Notes: generated from the sequence alone by a model not told the origin. Counted from the first letter of the stretch, positions 45,921 to 57,199 are shown. The stretch is 64,000 nt of DNA from Eonycteris spelaea (GCA_003508835.1 PUFA01000204.1:930001-994000), one strand, 5' to 3'. Program-made: numbers and translations.

Positions 45921-48217
45921 CATGGTGGCTCCAGATGCCGCTGCTAGCGAAGAGGAACACCAGGAGGGAAGTGAGGAGGAGGGGATGGGAGCTGCTGAGG
46001 ACGTGTCAGCCCCAGCCGAAGTTGCACTGAGTAGAGGGAATGACGAAGGTGTAGCCCCCTCTCCTGAGAATATGGGGGCAGATGACTGTGCCCAAGACCC
46101 AGGAGCAGAGGAGAAGAAGCTCACAAATGAGGAGGAAGAGAAGCTTGCAGAAGATGACAACATGTACAACCCGGAGCACAGGGGCCCTTGGGATGGAGAG
46201 GCGGTCTTTCCGAGTGATATCATTCTAACTCAAGTCAATGTAGAGGGTCCAGCAGCTCCTGGCAAGGATCCCAGACCCCCTGGGACACCCAGGGAGGCGG
46301 AGGAGGACAGTGAGGCAGGCTGTGCCAATGAAGAACCAGGGAAGCCAGATGAGGGTGTGGATTTTGATAGGCCCACTGAGGGGGGTGCAGAAGATGCCAG
46401 TGAGGAACCCCTGGAGAATGAGGAATTGGCCACAGGTGTCCAGGAGGTGAAGACAGCTGTAGATAGCCCTGAAATCTCTGAGGAGGAGTGTGAAGGTGCC
46501 ACAGGCAGTGGCGACCAGGATGATCAGGATGAACAACCTGACCAAGATGTGAAAATTGACCGAGAAGAAATGGAAGCAATCACCCAAGAGGCAGGAGAAG
46601 ATGCTGGAGAAGGTGAAGACGCCGTGCAGGATGATCCTGCTGAGGAGAGCTGCCAGATCATTCCTTTTGAGGGTGACTGTATGGATGACTTCATGACTTC
46701 ACTCTCAGGAAGTCCCTACGAGTTCTTCCCTACTGAGAGCACCTCTTTCTGTAGCGAAAGCTATGCTCCGCTTTCTGAGTCAGCAAAAGGCTTAGAGGCA
46801 GAGCAGGAAGCAAAGTCAGGGGAATTTGCAAAGCAAGACGCAGTGGCTGAAACTTTGTGTGGCCAGCATGGCTCCCTGCAGAGTGGCTCTGGAGAGGGCC
46901 CTTCTGTCCCCAATGTGGTGGTAATGTCAGAGGATGAGGATGCCAAAGATGACGCACTCACCAATCCCTACGAGATGGGAGTCGATCTGGCATGCGGAGC
47001 TGACCCTGGAGAGGGAGAAAAGCCTGAGACACAGGCTTCATTAGACACCCTGAGTGGTTACGGCACGAAAGAAGTGGACTGTGATGCTGAGGGTGGCCTG
47101 GTCTCCATCGATAGGAAGAACATCATCTCAAGGGCCAGGCCCCACTCTGGGAAGGTGGCTGGCTACGTCCCAGAAACTGTCCCGGAAGAAACTGGACCAG
47201 AAGCTGGCTCATCAGCGATTGGCATTGGAATGCCACCGAGGAGGCAAGAAAGATGGTTCTGTCATTGGAGGGGAAGTCACTGGAAGCCAGCAGGGCCTTG
47301 CCAGCAAAGCCCAGAGCCTTCAGTTTGTACCCTCGATCATTCTCTGTGGAAGGCCGAGAGATTCCAGTCTCTGTGTACCGGGAGCCAGAGGCGTCTGGCT
47401 TAGACAGCCATCGGATCAAAAGGAAAGATGACAATCTCTCTCTGCCCTGTGTGATTGGTTCCTCCGGGAGTTTCTCCCAGAGGAACCACCTTCCGTCCAG
47501 CGGCACCTCCACACCATCATCTGTGGTTGACATCCCACCACCTTTTGACCTGGCCTGCATCACCAAAAAGCCCATCACAAAGAGCTCTCCTTCGCTTCTG
47601 ATTGAGAGCGAGCCCCCAGACAAGCACAGCAAGAAGAAGAAATCGTCCTTTAAGCGGTTCCTGGCGTTGACATTTAAGAAGAAGACTGAGAACAAAGTGC
47701 ATGTGGATGTCAATGTGTCTTCTTCCAGGTCCTCTTCGGAATCCAGCTACCACGGGCCTTCCCGGCTTCTCGAAATTGACCGCAGGAGCCTCAGTAACTC
47801 CCCTCAGCTTAAGACCCGGACTGGCAAGCTCCGGGCTTCTGAATCACCCTCCTCCCTCATCTTCTACAGGGATGGCAAGAGGAAAGGTGTCCCCTTCAGC
47901 AGGACGGTGTCCCGAGTGGAGTCCTTCGAAGACCGTTCCCGGCCCCCCTTTCTGCCCTTGCCCCTGACCAAGCCCCGGTCCATCTCATTCCCCAATGCCG
48001 ACACTTCGGACTATGAGAATATTCCAGCCATGAACTCGGACTATGAGAATATCCAGATCCCTCCCCGAAGGCCTGCGAGGGCTGGGACATTTACAAAGCT
48101 GTTTGAAGATCAGAGCAGAGCTCTGTCCACAGCAAATGAAAATGATGGCTACGTGGACATGAGCAGCTTCAATGCCTTTGAGAGTAAACAGCAGAGCACA
48201 GACCAGGAAGCAGAAAG
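45543..48217 (+). CDS. FGD5: FGD5 exon 2, large N-terminal coding exon, with two apparent frameshifts
   Basis: FGD5 is a FYVE, RhoGEF and PH domain protein that activates CDC42, mainly in endothelial cells. This exon encodes its long disordered N-terminal half. It starts in phase with exon 1 and ends at GCAGAAAG|gtaccg, leaving two bases for the next codon. In order it shows SPKPPVAPKPK, then SRGPKPPIAPKPRLDTSNEW (close to the human N terminus), DEDYIVVP, a Glu/Asp-rich region to about 46660, ESCQIIPFEGDCMDDF, ARPHSGKVAGYVPETVPEE, RSFSVEGREIPVSVY, DIPPPFDLACITKKPITK, a polybasic block (47628-47685), two SDYENI copies (48006, 48036) and GYVDMSSFNAF. The frame moves from codons starting at 45545 to a second frame near 45918, and to a third near 47230. 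Each shift equals loss of one base. As read, translation would stop at 46028. Restored, the window would encode about 896 residues. Identity is very secure; functional state is not. Confidence 0.9.
45919..47229 (+). CDS. FGD5: FGD5 exon 2, frame segment 2 (acidic region)
   Basis: Continues FGD5 similarity one base out of phase: VMVAPDAAASEEEHQEG aligns with the human LVSPESSAEEEEE region. The acidic stretch, PYEFFPTESTSFCSES and YVPETVPEETGPEAGSS follow. The frame runs into non-homologous residues after GIG and stops at 47401. Confidence 0.85.
47232..48217 (+). CDS. FGD5: FGD5 exon 2, frame segment 3 (basic block and tyrosine motifs)
   Basis: Restores similarity from ATEEARKMVLSLEGKSLEA onward, matching human 'TAEEVGKTLLSLEGK'. 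It carries SKKKKSSFKRFLALTFKKK, the twin YENI sites and YVDM, and reaches the donor with two bases left over. There are no further stops or shifts in nearly 1 kb. Confidence 0.9.
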
Positions 48218-48264
48218 GTACCGTGAAATTAGTTTTCTTTGTTGTATAGCAAATGTAACTGAGA

Positions 48265-48270
48265 AATAAA
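48265..48270 (+). terminator. Potential intronic polyadenylation signal just past the exon 2 donor
   Basis: AATAAA lies 48 nt after the donor. Reading through the donor in segment 3's frame adds 17 residues (ending CCIANVTEK) and stops at TAA 48267, inside the signal. This would give a protein without DH, PH and FYVE domains if used. Sequence alone cannot show use. Confidence 0.3.
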
Positions 48271-48299
48271 CTTTGGCATAGGGGAAAAAAGGACTTGCT

Positions 48300-48465
48300 T
48301 TTTTGCCTCAAGCTGTATTTCTAGCTCTGTGACTTGGGGTCAGTGGCTTTACCTCTGTGAGCCTCCGTTACTTCATCGGTGAAGTGGGATTCATGCTACC
48401 TTATAACAGAGTGTTTGAGAAGATCAGAGTAGATAATCTGTGTGGAAGTATTGTCTGAAATGCCA
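48300..48465 (+). repeat. MIR SINE
   Basis: 'tctagctctgtgacttggggtcagtggctttacctctgtgagcctccgttacttcatcggtgaagtggg' is sense MIR. Confidence 0.8.
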
Positions 48466-49439
48466 AATTTGGTACAAATGAGAGCATATTTGCATTATTT
48501 GTTGGACATTTCTCATCTAGGTGATGGTTTTGCTACTCCCCTTTGGGAAAGTCACCAAGAGAGAACGTTCTGGAATCTTGCCAAACTAAATATCTTTCAC
48601 CATCAGGAAAATACCCTAAATTGAGATTGATACATTTTTATTATGTAAATATACACTCTATTGAAGGGAACTAGAAAAGACTGTTTAAATTGTTTAAAAA
48701 GCCAAGGGTGCCCTGAGCTAAATTTCTGAATAGAAGTCTTTGAGAGGTATATGTAAGCTGATTTGGGGGGGAACTCATTCACCTTGGAAGTGAGGGTAAA
48801 ACACTGAAATGATTGACAACAGTGGGGGTTTTCTGACCCCACCATTTCCAAGACCAACTGAATGCCCTTATTAATCATCCCGAGTGGATAATTGCCAAAG
48901 CTTGCCGTTCCTTCCATATTTGGATGCAACTTAAAAGTGATGCCTTTCTATCCCAACCGTTATACTCTTTGATCTGAATTCATGAAAAGCCAAAATAGTT
49001 ATGATTTTAAAAGAAATCTGATTTTTTTTTCCCCCTGTGTACACTAACTTAGCCCAGTCCCAGACGGATGTGGCTGCTAGGGCTTCCTAGGGGACCTGCA
49101 GTAACGAATAGATAAGAATGATTTGCAATTAGCGTTAGCCGTCGCTGGAGTATAGACGCTAGAAGTGTTTGTATGGTTTATTCTCTTGAGTTTTTCACAT
49201 GGTTCCCCACCCTGGTTCCATCTTCTCCCTACCCCAAGCCCGGGCAAGGCTATTAATTAGTTCTTTCTTGGATGAAAGGGTTTGTTTGCTGGAGCAGAGA
49301 TAGACACCAGCACTGCTGGAAGAACTGATTTAGTTCGGATAATGTGAATGTGTGTGAAGAGGACAAGAGGGGCAGAGCCGACAAGGTCATTGCATCAGTA
49401 GTTACTGGCAGAGTTCGATGAGACCCAGCCGTAGCTCAG

Positions 49440-49960
49440 TTGCCTCCTAGCACTAGTGAAAATATAACCAAACTTTGAAACCACAAAATCTTGGTAGTGG
49501 AAAGGATCCAAAGGGCATATGGTCACACCTCCCACCTCTAACAGGTCTCTCTTGATGGAGTCTATGCTTGAATTCCTCAAGCCACAGGGCATTCACCACC
49601 TCTCAGAGCTGCCTCCCCTGTGCTAGGTACTCTTAAGTTTTTCTTTCTGACTGAGGCAAAAGCTACCTCCCTTTAAATATCCCTGCCTGGCTCATGCTGG
49701 CTCTTCTCTCTCAAGCCGGGTGAGTGAGCCCATTTTCTCTTTTGTGTATGACAGCCCTTCAGAATTGAAATCTGCTTCTGTAGCATCACAGAATTTTAGA
49801 GCTGAAAGGGAACTTCAGACAACATTTGGTTTTGTTACAGAGGAGGAAACTGAGACACAGAAGGGGAAAGGGACTTGCCAGGGGTCTCTCAGCAAATTAG
49901 TGGAGATATCAGTTCTAGGACTCAAATTTCCCGACTCCTGGTTCAGGAATTTGCAGTGAA
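49440..49960 (-). repeat. MIR3-like and related ancient repeat fragments
   Basis: 'cagaattttagagctgaaagggaacttcagac' with 'ttacagaggaggaaactgagacacagaagg' and 'cttgccaggggtctctcagc' is MIR3-type complement text (49785-49955). The preceding part ('cctcaagccacagggcattcaccacctctcagagctgcc') is an old repeat I cannot name. Confidence 0.6.
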
Positions 49961-50764
49961 TTTTGTGAAGGGATGCCAGGTCTGATTTGTGCATGCTGCT
50001 CACTATGAGACCCTGGGCTACATTCACCTTTTAATCTATATGTAGTGCCCCAAGGGGGTTATGCGGTATATAAGCTACTTGGCCATATGCAGGGGCCTTT
50101 TGGCCTTGGTCTGCACTTCGTCCAAAAAAACAAAACAAAAGATTCTTTCATTGAAACTAACATGACTTTAAGGGAATAAAATGCCCAAGAAAATGCTAAT
50201 ACTTCCCTATCTCGACTGCTTACTGTGTGCTAGGTGCTTTCCCTGCGTGATCTCACATTTGATGCTACAGCCTGGGGGCTTGGTTGAGTATCCTGAACTG
50301 TCAGACTCTGAATTTCAAAAGCACCGTTGCCCCCTCTGATACTATTTTACCAAAGGCCAGACTGACTGGGATAAACCTCCTGTGCAGGAACCACATCCTT
50401 CTGGACGTCAATCAGCGAGCAAAGCTTTCTTCCGTTTTCTTGCAAGAAACAGATGGAAGCAGAGGGGGAGAAAAATCCCCCCTTTGGGCTGGAACAGGTC
50501 TGGGCAAGGGACGTTTCAGACACATCAAGTTGAGAGGCACAAGGGACCGCTTTGGGAGAGGGGGCCCCTCTATTGCTTTGCCTGAATAGGAGCTTAGAAT
50601 CTAGTGGAAGGGTGCCACTGATCTGAGACACACACCTAGAGGTGCTTCAGATTGGACAGGCTGAGTGGGTGGCGAGGCAGTTCCTCCTTCTGCCACTTGT
50701 CCTGTCTCCACACCTTGCCTGAGTATGAGGGTCAGAGGCAAAAATCAAAATGAATACCAACAGT

Positions 50765-50890
50765 CCTGAAAGAGCACAGGGCAGTACTTCCAGTGCATCT
50801 GGAGAAGTGGGTTCAAAGCCCACTCATCTGACTTCCTATGGGATCTTGGAAAGGGTTGGGCCACAGTTTGCTCATCTATAAAATGGTAAG
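50765..50890 (+). repeat. MIR SINE fragment
   Basis: 'gtgggttcaaagcccactcatctgacttcctatgggatcttgg' and 'agtttgctcatctataaaatgg' are sense MIR. Confidence 0.7.
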
Positions 50891-52044
50891 ATTGGCGCAG
50901 ATCTATATTTCTCAACCATCCACCTTTCCTGTACCACCTTTTATATTTCTGTTAAACCAACTTTACTCTTACTTTTCTTTAAAGAAATCACCTTTTTTAC
51001 TTAAGAAGTATTTAGAAAGGAAATTTTATGTCACTGTTGGGAAGTGGAAAACAGTATCAGTTGCCATAAATAGAAGACAACTGTACAAATAAGATACAAA
51101 GGAAAGTAAACTAACAGTGGTAAAGTCTGGCTTGAGGTAATTACTTGCCAAGGCTGTGAGCTGAAGGCTTGGTCCCTTTGTTAAACAGGGAGAGGTGTTA
51201 AAGACATCCTGGCACCACACAGAGACTTTCTACTTGGCATAATCAGAAAGATTCATAAGGACTGAAAGGGAATAACTCTCTCGTGGTGTGATTCAATGTT
51301 ACTTAAATACAAGTCCTTTTTCCACTAAAAGTACCTCTCATCAAGAAACTGAGGAGTATATAATAGAATTCAGAGAGCCTTTAGGGACCCCTAAATCAGA
51401 GCAGCAGCTCAGGGCTAATGGATGATGATAAAGTTTCTTCTATGCAGTTACTTCCCCTGAGATTTGTATACGCAGATGTAACATTTTAGGAGCTATAATA
51501 ATATTCTTATTAATGACCTTCTATCTTATAAAATAAAGGTGTACACATTGTTACCTATGTACATTTTCCCCATGGTATACAAAAAAGCTTTTGTCATCCT
51601 TTAAAGTGTATCCCAAATATTCCTTTTTTCCTAAATCGACCCTTATGCACAAAAAAAGGGGATGAGGCTGGAGGTTTAGTCCAACACTCTTACTTTTCAA
51701 ATAGGATGTTTTGGTTGGGGGAACCCAGTTTTGACTTCTGAATATCCCATGGCATCTCAGTATATTGGTTATGCACCGGGAGCTTGATAAATGGGTTTCG
51801 ATGACCAGGGGGTTTATGATTCCATGTAGGTTGGTGATTTTGAGCTTCACAAGGGTTCCAGAAAGAACTGTCAGTTATAAGTTCCTATCTTCAATGACAC
51901 GGTGGTAGATGCTTTGTATATATTTATTAAATACTTGGTTGGCGCAAAACACCAAAAAAAAAAAATGGTTCTAAATGTTTCATTTAAAGATCCATAATTG
52001 TCTGTTTTATGCATGATGTTGAGTCTTCCTTAATCACAGCATTA

Positions 52045-52225
52045 TATACATCACAGATCCCTGATGTCACTTTTCTCCAACATTTCATTATGAAAATATT
52101 CAAACTTACAGAATAGTTGAGTTTTTACAGTGACTGTCTGTATGCCCGCATAGATCATAGCATTAACATGTTACCACACTGGCTTTCATATCTTTCTGTC
52201 AGCGCTCTCTCCATCCGTTAATGCA
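52045..52225 (-). repeat. Old L1 3' UTR-type fragment
   Basis: 'catttcattatgaaaatattcaaacttacagaatagttgag' and 'catagcattaacatgttaccaca' recall the 3' UTR of old L1 families. Orientation is uncertain. Confidence 0.4.
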
Positions 52226-52299
52226 TATTGGTTTTGGTGTGTACGTAGTGGCTTTTTATGTTTACAGATGAAAACACTGCAGCCCAGGGAGAGCTTGTG

Positions 52300-52515
52300 A
52301 GAGCACAAAGGTAGACTTTTGAGCCAAGCTGCCTGGATTTCGTTCTACACACCACCACTTACTATGTGTGTGACTTGAGACGAATTACTTATCTCTCTCT
52401 GCCTCAGTTTCTTTATCTCTAAAAGGGCATGATAATAGTACTTGCCTCATAATGTCATTAAGACTACGTGAGTTAATATAACACATAGTGAAATATTTGA
52501 TCAGTAAGCATTAGC
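52300..52515 (+). repeat. MIR SINE, near full length
   Basis: 'ttgagccaagctgcctggatttcg', 'ccaccacttactatgtgtgtgacttgagacg', 'tgcctcagtttctttatctctaaaaggg', 'attaagactacgtgagttaatat' give the full MIR order. Confidence 0.85.
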
Positions 52516-52964
52516 CGTTATTAAGTGACATGACCAAGGTCACATAGTGATGGATGCAGTATTCAAATTTGATTCCAGGGGTATGGGTGGAGAGTCTGAT
52601 CCCTGTTACTATGGGGTGTCTCTGTTCTTCTGTCTCTGTCTTTGTCTCTCTCAAGACTGTTCTTCTGCACGTTTGACTCAGTGTTCAGGATATCACATCA
52701 GTAAAATTGGGACCATGAACTTGCAAGCTTTAGCAGTGGGGTGTGGCATCATCATTAGTTCTAAACCCCTGCATGCGATGGGGTCAGGGATGCAAACAAC
52801 AGCCTGAGCAGTACTGATGTGGCATTTTTATTTAGCAGCCTCTTACACCGAGGGCACTGCAGGACCATTATGATTCCATTATCATAATAGGAATGCCTTT
52901 CTCTGTGACTCTGACTATAGCTATGATTTCGCTTATAATTCTCGATTAGTTAGGCATGTTAGGA

Positions 52965-53335
52965 ATTTCCAGTCTCCATTTTCCAGGTGAGAAAACCTGA
53001 GGCCCAGTGAAGTGATGTAGACTAGTCGTCCCCAACCTTTTTGACAGCAGGAACTGGTGCTCCTATGAGAATCTAATAATGCCTGATGATCTGACGTGGA
53101 GCTGAGGCGGTGATGCCAGTGGCTGGGAGTAGTTGCAGATACAGATGAAGCTTCACTTGCTCACCAGCCGCTCACCTCCTGCTGCGTAGCCCAAATCCTA
53201 ACAGGCCATGGATGGCCTGGGGCTCGGGGACCCTTGATATAGATTATCCTCTATCATATAGGTAGTAAGTAGTTAAACCAAGATTCGAACCCAAGTCTTT
53301 CTGACCCTCAGTCCAGTGCTCTTTTCATTACCCAT
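52965..53335 (-). repeat. MIR/MIR3 SINE split by a DNA element insertion
   Basis: The left half 'ccattttccaggtgagaaaacctgaggcccagtgaagtga' and the right half 'ataggtagtaagtagttaaaccaagattcgaacccaagtc' are one complement SINE. The element at 53022-53235 separates them. Confidence 0.75.
53022..53235 (+). mobile_element. hAT-type non-autonomous element with 8-bp target duplication
   Basis: The outer text tagtcgtccccaac and the complement of gctcggggaccctt form inverted ends. The flanks gatgtaga (53014-53021) and gatataga (53236-53243) match at seven of eight bases, as expected for a hAT target duplication. The interior ('tgagaatctaataatgcctgatgatctgacgtggagctgaggcgg' and 'gctcacctcctgctgcgtagccc') is a familiar mammalian repeat that I cannot name with certainty. 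Confidence 0.7.
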
Positions 53336-54429
53336 TTTCTTTGGTTGCAAAATGTTAGCTGGTGGTTTTCATCCTATATCTTCCAGGTGTCCCTCTTGCA
53401 GGAGACAGGCTAGCACCCGCACTTTTATCACGTTGGCTTTGCTAATTGGTCCAAAGGGCTCAAGGAAAAGTGAAAGGACACTTTTGTTTCTCCTTTCTTT
53501 GACAGCTGCTGGGTTTGTTGCTCTGTTGGCATTTTGTCAAGAAGACTGACAAGCTTTCCTTGAACTTGCTAATGAGGTACTTAGATATCTTTCCCTCCCT
53601 CGGGGCCATGGTGGGGACCCTTGCCTTCCTGGGGTCAGGTATGCCTGCAGAGCAGCCAAGAGCTCTGGGTTTGGAGCAGGCCATCTGTTTAGAATCTACT
53701 GCTCCTTAGGGGAGCTTCAGATGGTCCAGCCCACCTGGGAGCAGCAGTTCATGACTGTTTGTGCCTTCCAGAGAGAGCTATGGAAAGTCCAAGGCCCAGC
53801 ATTTCAGGACTCTCTTCTCCCAGCCCGGATTCTTATGGAGCTGTTCTTTGTTAGAATTCAGTTTGCATTGCATGCCCAAGAGTTTGAGGAGGAGGAGTAG
53901 GAAAATCATTGAATATTTTGGCTAATTGATGATGACTATTTGATAAATTAGTAATTTTTGGCAAGGAACTGTGCCAAGTGAAGTATGGAAGGAGATGGCG
54001 AGGTGGACCAGGCACCATAACTTATTTCAGTGGATGTGTGGTGGGGTGGGGAGAGAGTCCCTGAAATACAAGATAGAAAATGCTCAGGACCAGAAGAGTA
54101 GAAGTCCAGAGGGAAGGCAGGATGACTTCATGGACAGGGAGGTATTTGACTGGATACGAAGGAAAAGTAGGATTTCGATATATAGAGATAGGAGAAAGGG
54201 TTGAGAACATACAAAGAAACATAGGACCATGGTTTTTAGTAGGCAAAGCTGCAGTGAAAATGATTTAATCTTACTTCAGAAGATACCTTGGTATCTTTAT
54301 TCTGGAAAACAGTTCACACTGCAGACATGAAGAAGATATGGAGGAGATTGGGTTGAAAGGCTTAAGGACTAAAACACCCTTTTTTTAATTTCCAGTTCTT
54401 ATAGCAGAACGTTGCACTGGCTCAGCTAA

Positions 54430-55010
54430 TTCACTCACTTCTTCTCCTAACATTTATTGACCATCTACTCACCTGTCAGCTACTGTTCTAGGTAGTAGAG
54501 GGATGAAGATCCCTGCCCTCAAGCCATTTCAGTCTGGCTGGGAAGAGAGACTACTAGAGGCCTTTAAAACCTGGTATGATAAAGGCTTTGTTAGCGGTCC
54601 CTCCAAACAATTCTGGAGACAGGTGAGGTGGGTATTGCCAGAGGAACAGGAGTTCATGATGGAGACAAACAGTCCAGAAGGAGCACAAGCCTGTGCCTGA
54701 ATCTGGGTCTAAGAAAGAACCTTCAGGTGTTCAGATGGAGCTTAGGATGCAGGTCTGTGAGATGAAGTTGGGGGCCGGGTTGAGGCCCAGCTGAGAAGGG
54801 CCTTGTACAGAAGGCCTTGGGAAGTTAGTGCATACCCCCTGAGCAGTGGGGATGGTGCATTGTCACGGACACCGTGTTGGCCGGTGGAGAGTGGAGAGAA
54901 TGGAGAGATGGGAAGCAGGAAGATTAATCAAGAGGCTGTTGCCATGGTCCCCTCCAGAGAAAATGAAGACCAAGCAGGGCTGCGGCCATGGAAAGAAGAG
55001 CAGTGGAGTT
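54430..55010 (-). repeat. L2 LINE, reverse orientation, patchy
   Basis: Starts at an L2 3' end ('ttcactcacttcttctcctaacatttattgaccatctactc') and continues with 'gaagggccttgtacagaaggcc', 'tgggaagttagtg' and 'gattaatcaagaggctgttgccatgg'. Confidence 0.7.
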
Positions 55011-55639
55011 CTGTTACTAGAATGTCCCCAGCAACCCAGTTCTCCAGTGTCAGCTCCAGGGCCAGCTTAGGTCTGCCTTTGCGTTTCCCTTCTCATTCTT
55101 TTATTTATCTTTACAGTCTGTCTGGTCCCAAATAAATAAAAGATTTGAGTTGGTTTCCAATACAAAACATAGCAAGAAATAATAAGAATTCAGTCCTTAA
55201 AAAAAAAAGTTAAATGATACAAGCCACATCATAAAGTTGGGGAACATAATTATATAGGCAATCCAGACCAAGAACAGAGAGACCACCATTAAAATTCTGA
55301 AATTTAGAATAAAATCCATAAGGCTGACTCCTTCCCTCCTCCCCAGCCCCCAGAGTGCCCCCAGCATTTTCAGAATGCAACAAATATTTTTCAGAAGTGA
55401 TTCCCTGCGAGAGTGAAACCTGACTTTTATTTTTACGAAATAAAAATATTTTGTGCTGCAGCAACAGATATACGCATCATTGTAAAACAAAGGTGAATTA
55501 CAGCCTTGGCTCTAAAACGTGGTTGGGGTATGGCAGTTGCAGCTAAGCCTCCTGCTGACTAATTCCATCCGTGCCCAAGAGCTGAGTGGCTGGATTTTCT
55601 GCACATCCCAGGCATAGTTTTCATTGGTATCTTTGTAAC

Positions 55640-56110
55640 TGCCTGTAAGCTGGGAGCATTCCTATTATTACTATGTTTTTGACAAATGAACTCACGCAGA
55701 GCTTTCATTAAGTTTCATTGAAAGGACCTGGAAATGCCATAAAAATTATTATAATCTCAAAACCATCACATTCCTAATGCATGTGGTTAAGCTTGTTGAA
55801 ATTGACTGATGAGAATATTCAGTTTTTAATTTTCTGACTTAAGACCATATGCAGCTGTTTCTTTTAGCAATAATTTTTAATTAAATGCAATAAAATTTAC
55901 AGGCAAAGACCCTAATAAGAAAATCGTGTCAGGAACACACTTATTGTAACATTTTACTAGCGTGATATTAAGGCCCCCAACTACTTTTTTCCTTGCAGAG
56001 CTATAACATAGACGAAATCCTGATTAAGTGTTCATCACAATGTGGTTTTACCTTCATAAAATCAGGGTTTCCCCTGTGGGAGGCGTGAAAATAATTCTCA
56101 CTAATAGAAG
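55640..56110. other. AT-rich repeat-free block, candidate conserved non-coding element
   Basis: About 470 bp with no match to any repeat I know. It is AT-rich, with homeobox-like TTAATTAAATGC and TAATTTT words and an intact, non-simple texture unlike the surrounding decayed repeats. An acceptor-like ttttttccttgcag occurs at 55985-55998, but no FGD5-like peptide follows. Calling it conserved is inference. Confidence 0.3.
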
Positions 56111-56309
56111 ACAGTCTCATTGCATGAGTTCTTTGGTGAAATGTCAGCAGCAGGTCTCCTGGACCAGCTGAGCCCCAGAGGAAGTGAGGTCTTTGTTCCA
56201 GCCAGTTTGAATGGCGCTAGATGTATTTAGGCTTCCCTCTTCCCTGCCTGTTGATTGGGAATGAGCAGATCATGCACAGGATGTAGCCAAAGAGAAGTCA
56301 TCTCTGTGT

Positions 56310-56830
56310 TTAGTACATTCCTTCAGTAAATCCGTATCAGGTACCTACTGGGTGCTTAGGAGCTGCTCTGTGAGCTTCGGATACTGTAGCAAGTCCCTGC
56401 TCTGACAGAGCTGGTATTGGGAGAGGCAGACCAGGAAACAGACTAATAAAAAATAATCATAGAAATAGTTATCAATAAAGCATCATTCTTTGGAGATGAG
56501 ATGATTCTTTTATGAAAAATTTAAAAAAGCAATGTGGTAGAAAGTGACTGGTGGAAGGGACAGTTTAGACAGGGTGGTCAAGGAAGGCTCTGAGGAAGTG
56601 ACATTTTAGTGAAACCTGACTAATGATCAGACATCGTCAAGGAGAAGGGCATTCTGGGCAGAGGGACAGCAGGGACAAAGGCCCTAAGACTGGGGGGCCC
56701 TTGTGGGGTTTCTGGAGAGGCCAGGAGACCAGCATGGCTGGAGTACAGAACACAATGGAAGAGTGATGGGGGATGGAGTAGATAAGGACCTTTGTAAAAG
56801 CTTCGAATTTTACTTTCATGAGGCACTATT
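56310..56830 (-). repeat. L2 LINE, reverse orientation
   Basis: 'cattccttcagtaaatccgtatcaggtacctactggg', 'gaggaagtgacattttagtgaaacctgac', 'agggacaaaggccctaagactgggg', 'ccagcatggctggagtacag', 'gaattttactttcatgaggca' in L2 complement order. Confidence 0.85.
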
Positions 56831-57199
56831 CGAGGGAAGTGTTAGTATCCTAAAATGTTTGAATTGTCTGAACTCTTCAGACCATTTTACAGGACTTGTA
56901 TGTTTAGAGTCAAATCAGCAAAGAATTTGAAAATGCAGTAAAGAGTATTTGTTATTCAGAATGGTTCTGGGAGTGTAAAGAGGTTTGAATTTAGGTCCTG
57001 GCTCTGTCCTTGACGATATGATTTTGAGTATCTAGGTCTCGGGTCTCTCTCCAACCTGTGACTGCTCTTGGAATCAGCAGTTCCGAGTTCCCCATCTGAA
57101 TGCTCTTTACAGATGATGACAGTGGTCCAGGGAACTGAGAAGAGAATGGCCTAGCCACACCGTAGGAAGGGTAGGAGGCGATAAGGTATGGAATGCTCT

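Noticed and set aside
45741..46964. Several reverse-strand open frames inside the large FGD5 exon
   Set aside because: They are shadows of the acidic, codon-biased FGD5 frame on the other strand.
51930..51965. MADE1/mariner-like end (ttggttggcgcaaaac)
   Set aside because: Only one short half is visible, with no palindromic partner, so the similarity may be chance.
55985..56080. Next FGD5 exon behind a good acceptor-like site in intron 2
   Set aside because: The downstream translation does not resemble the expected FGD5 segment, and no matching donor with the right phase is seen.
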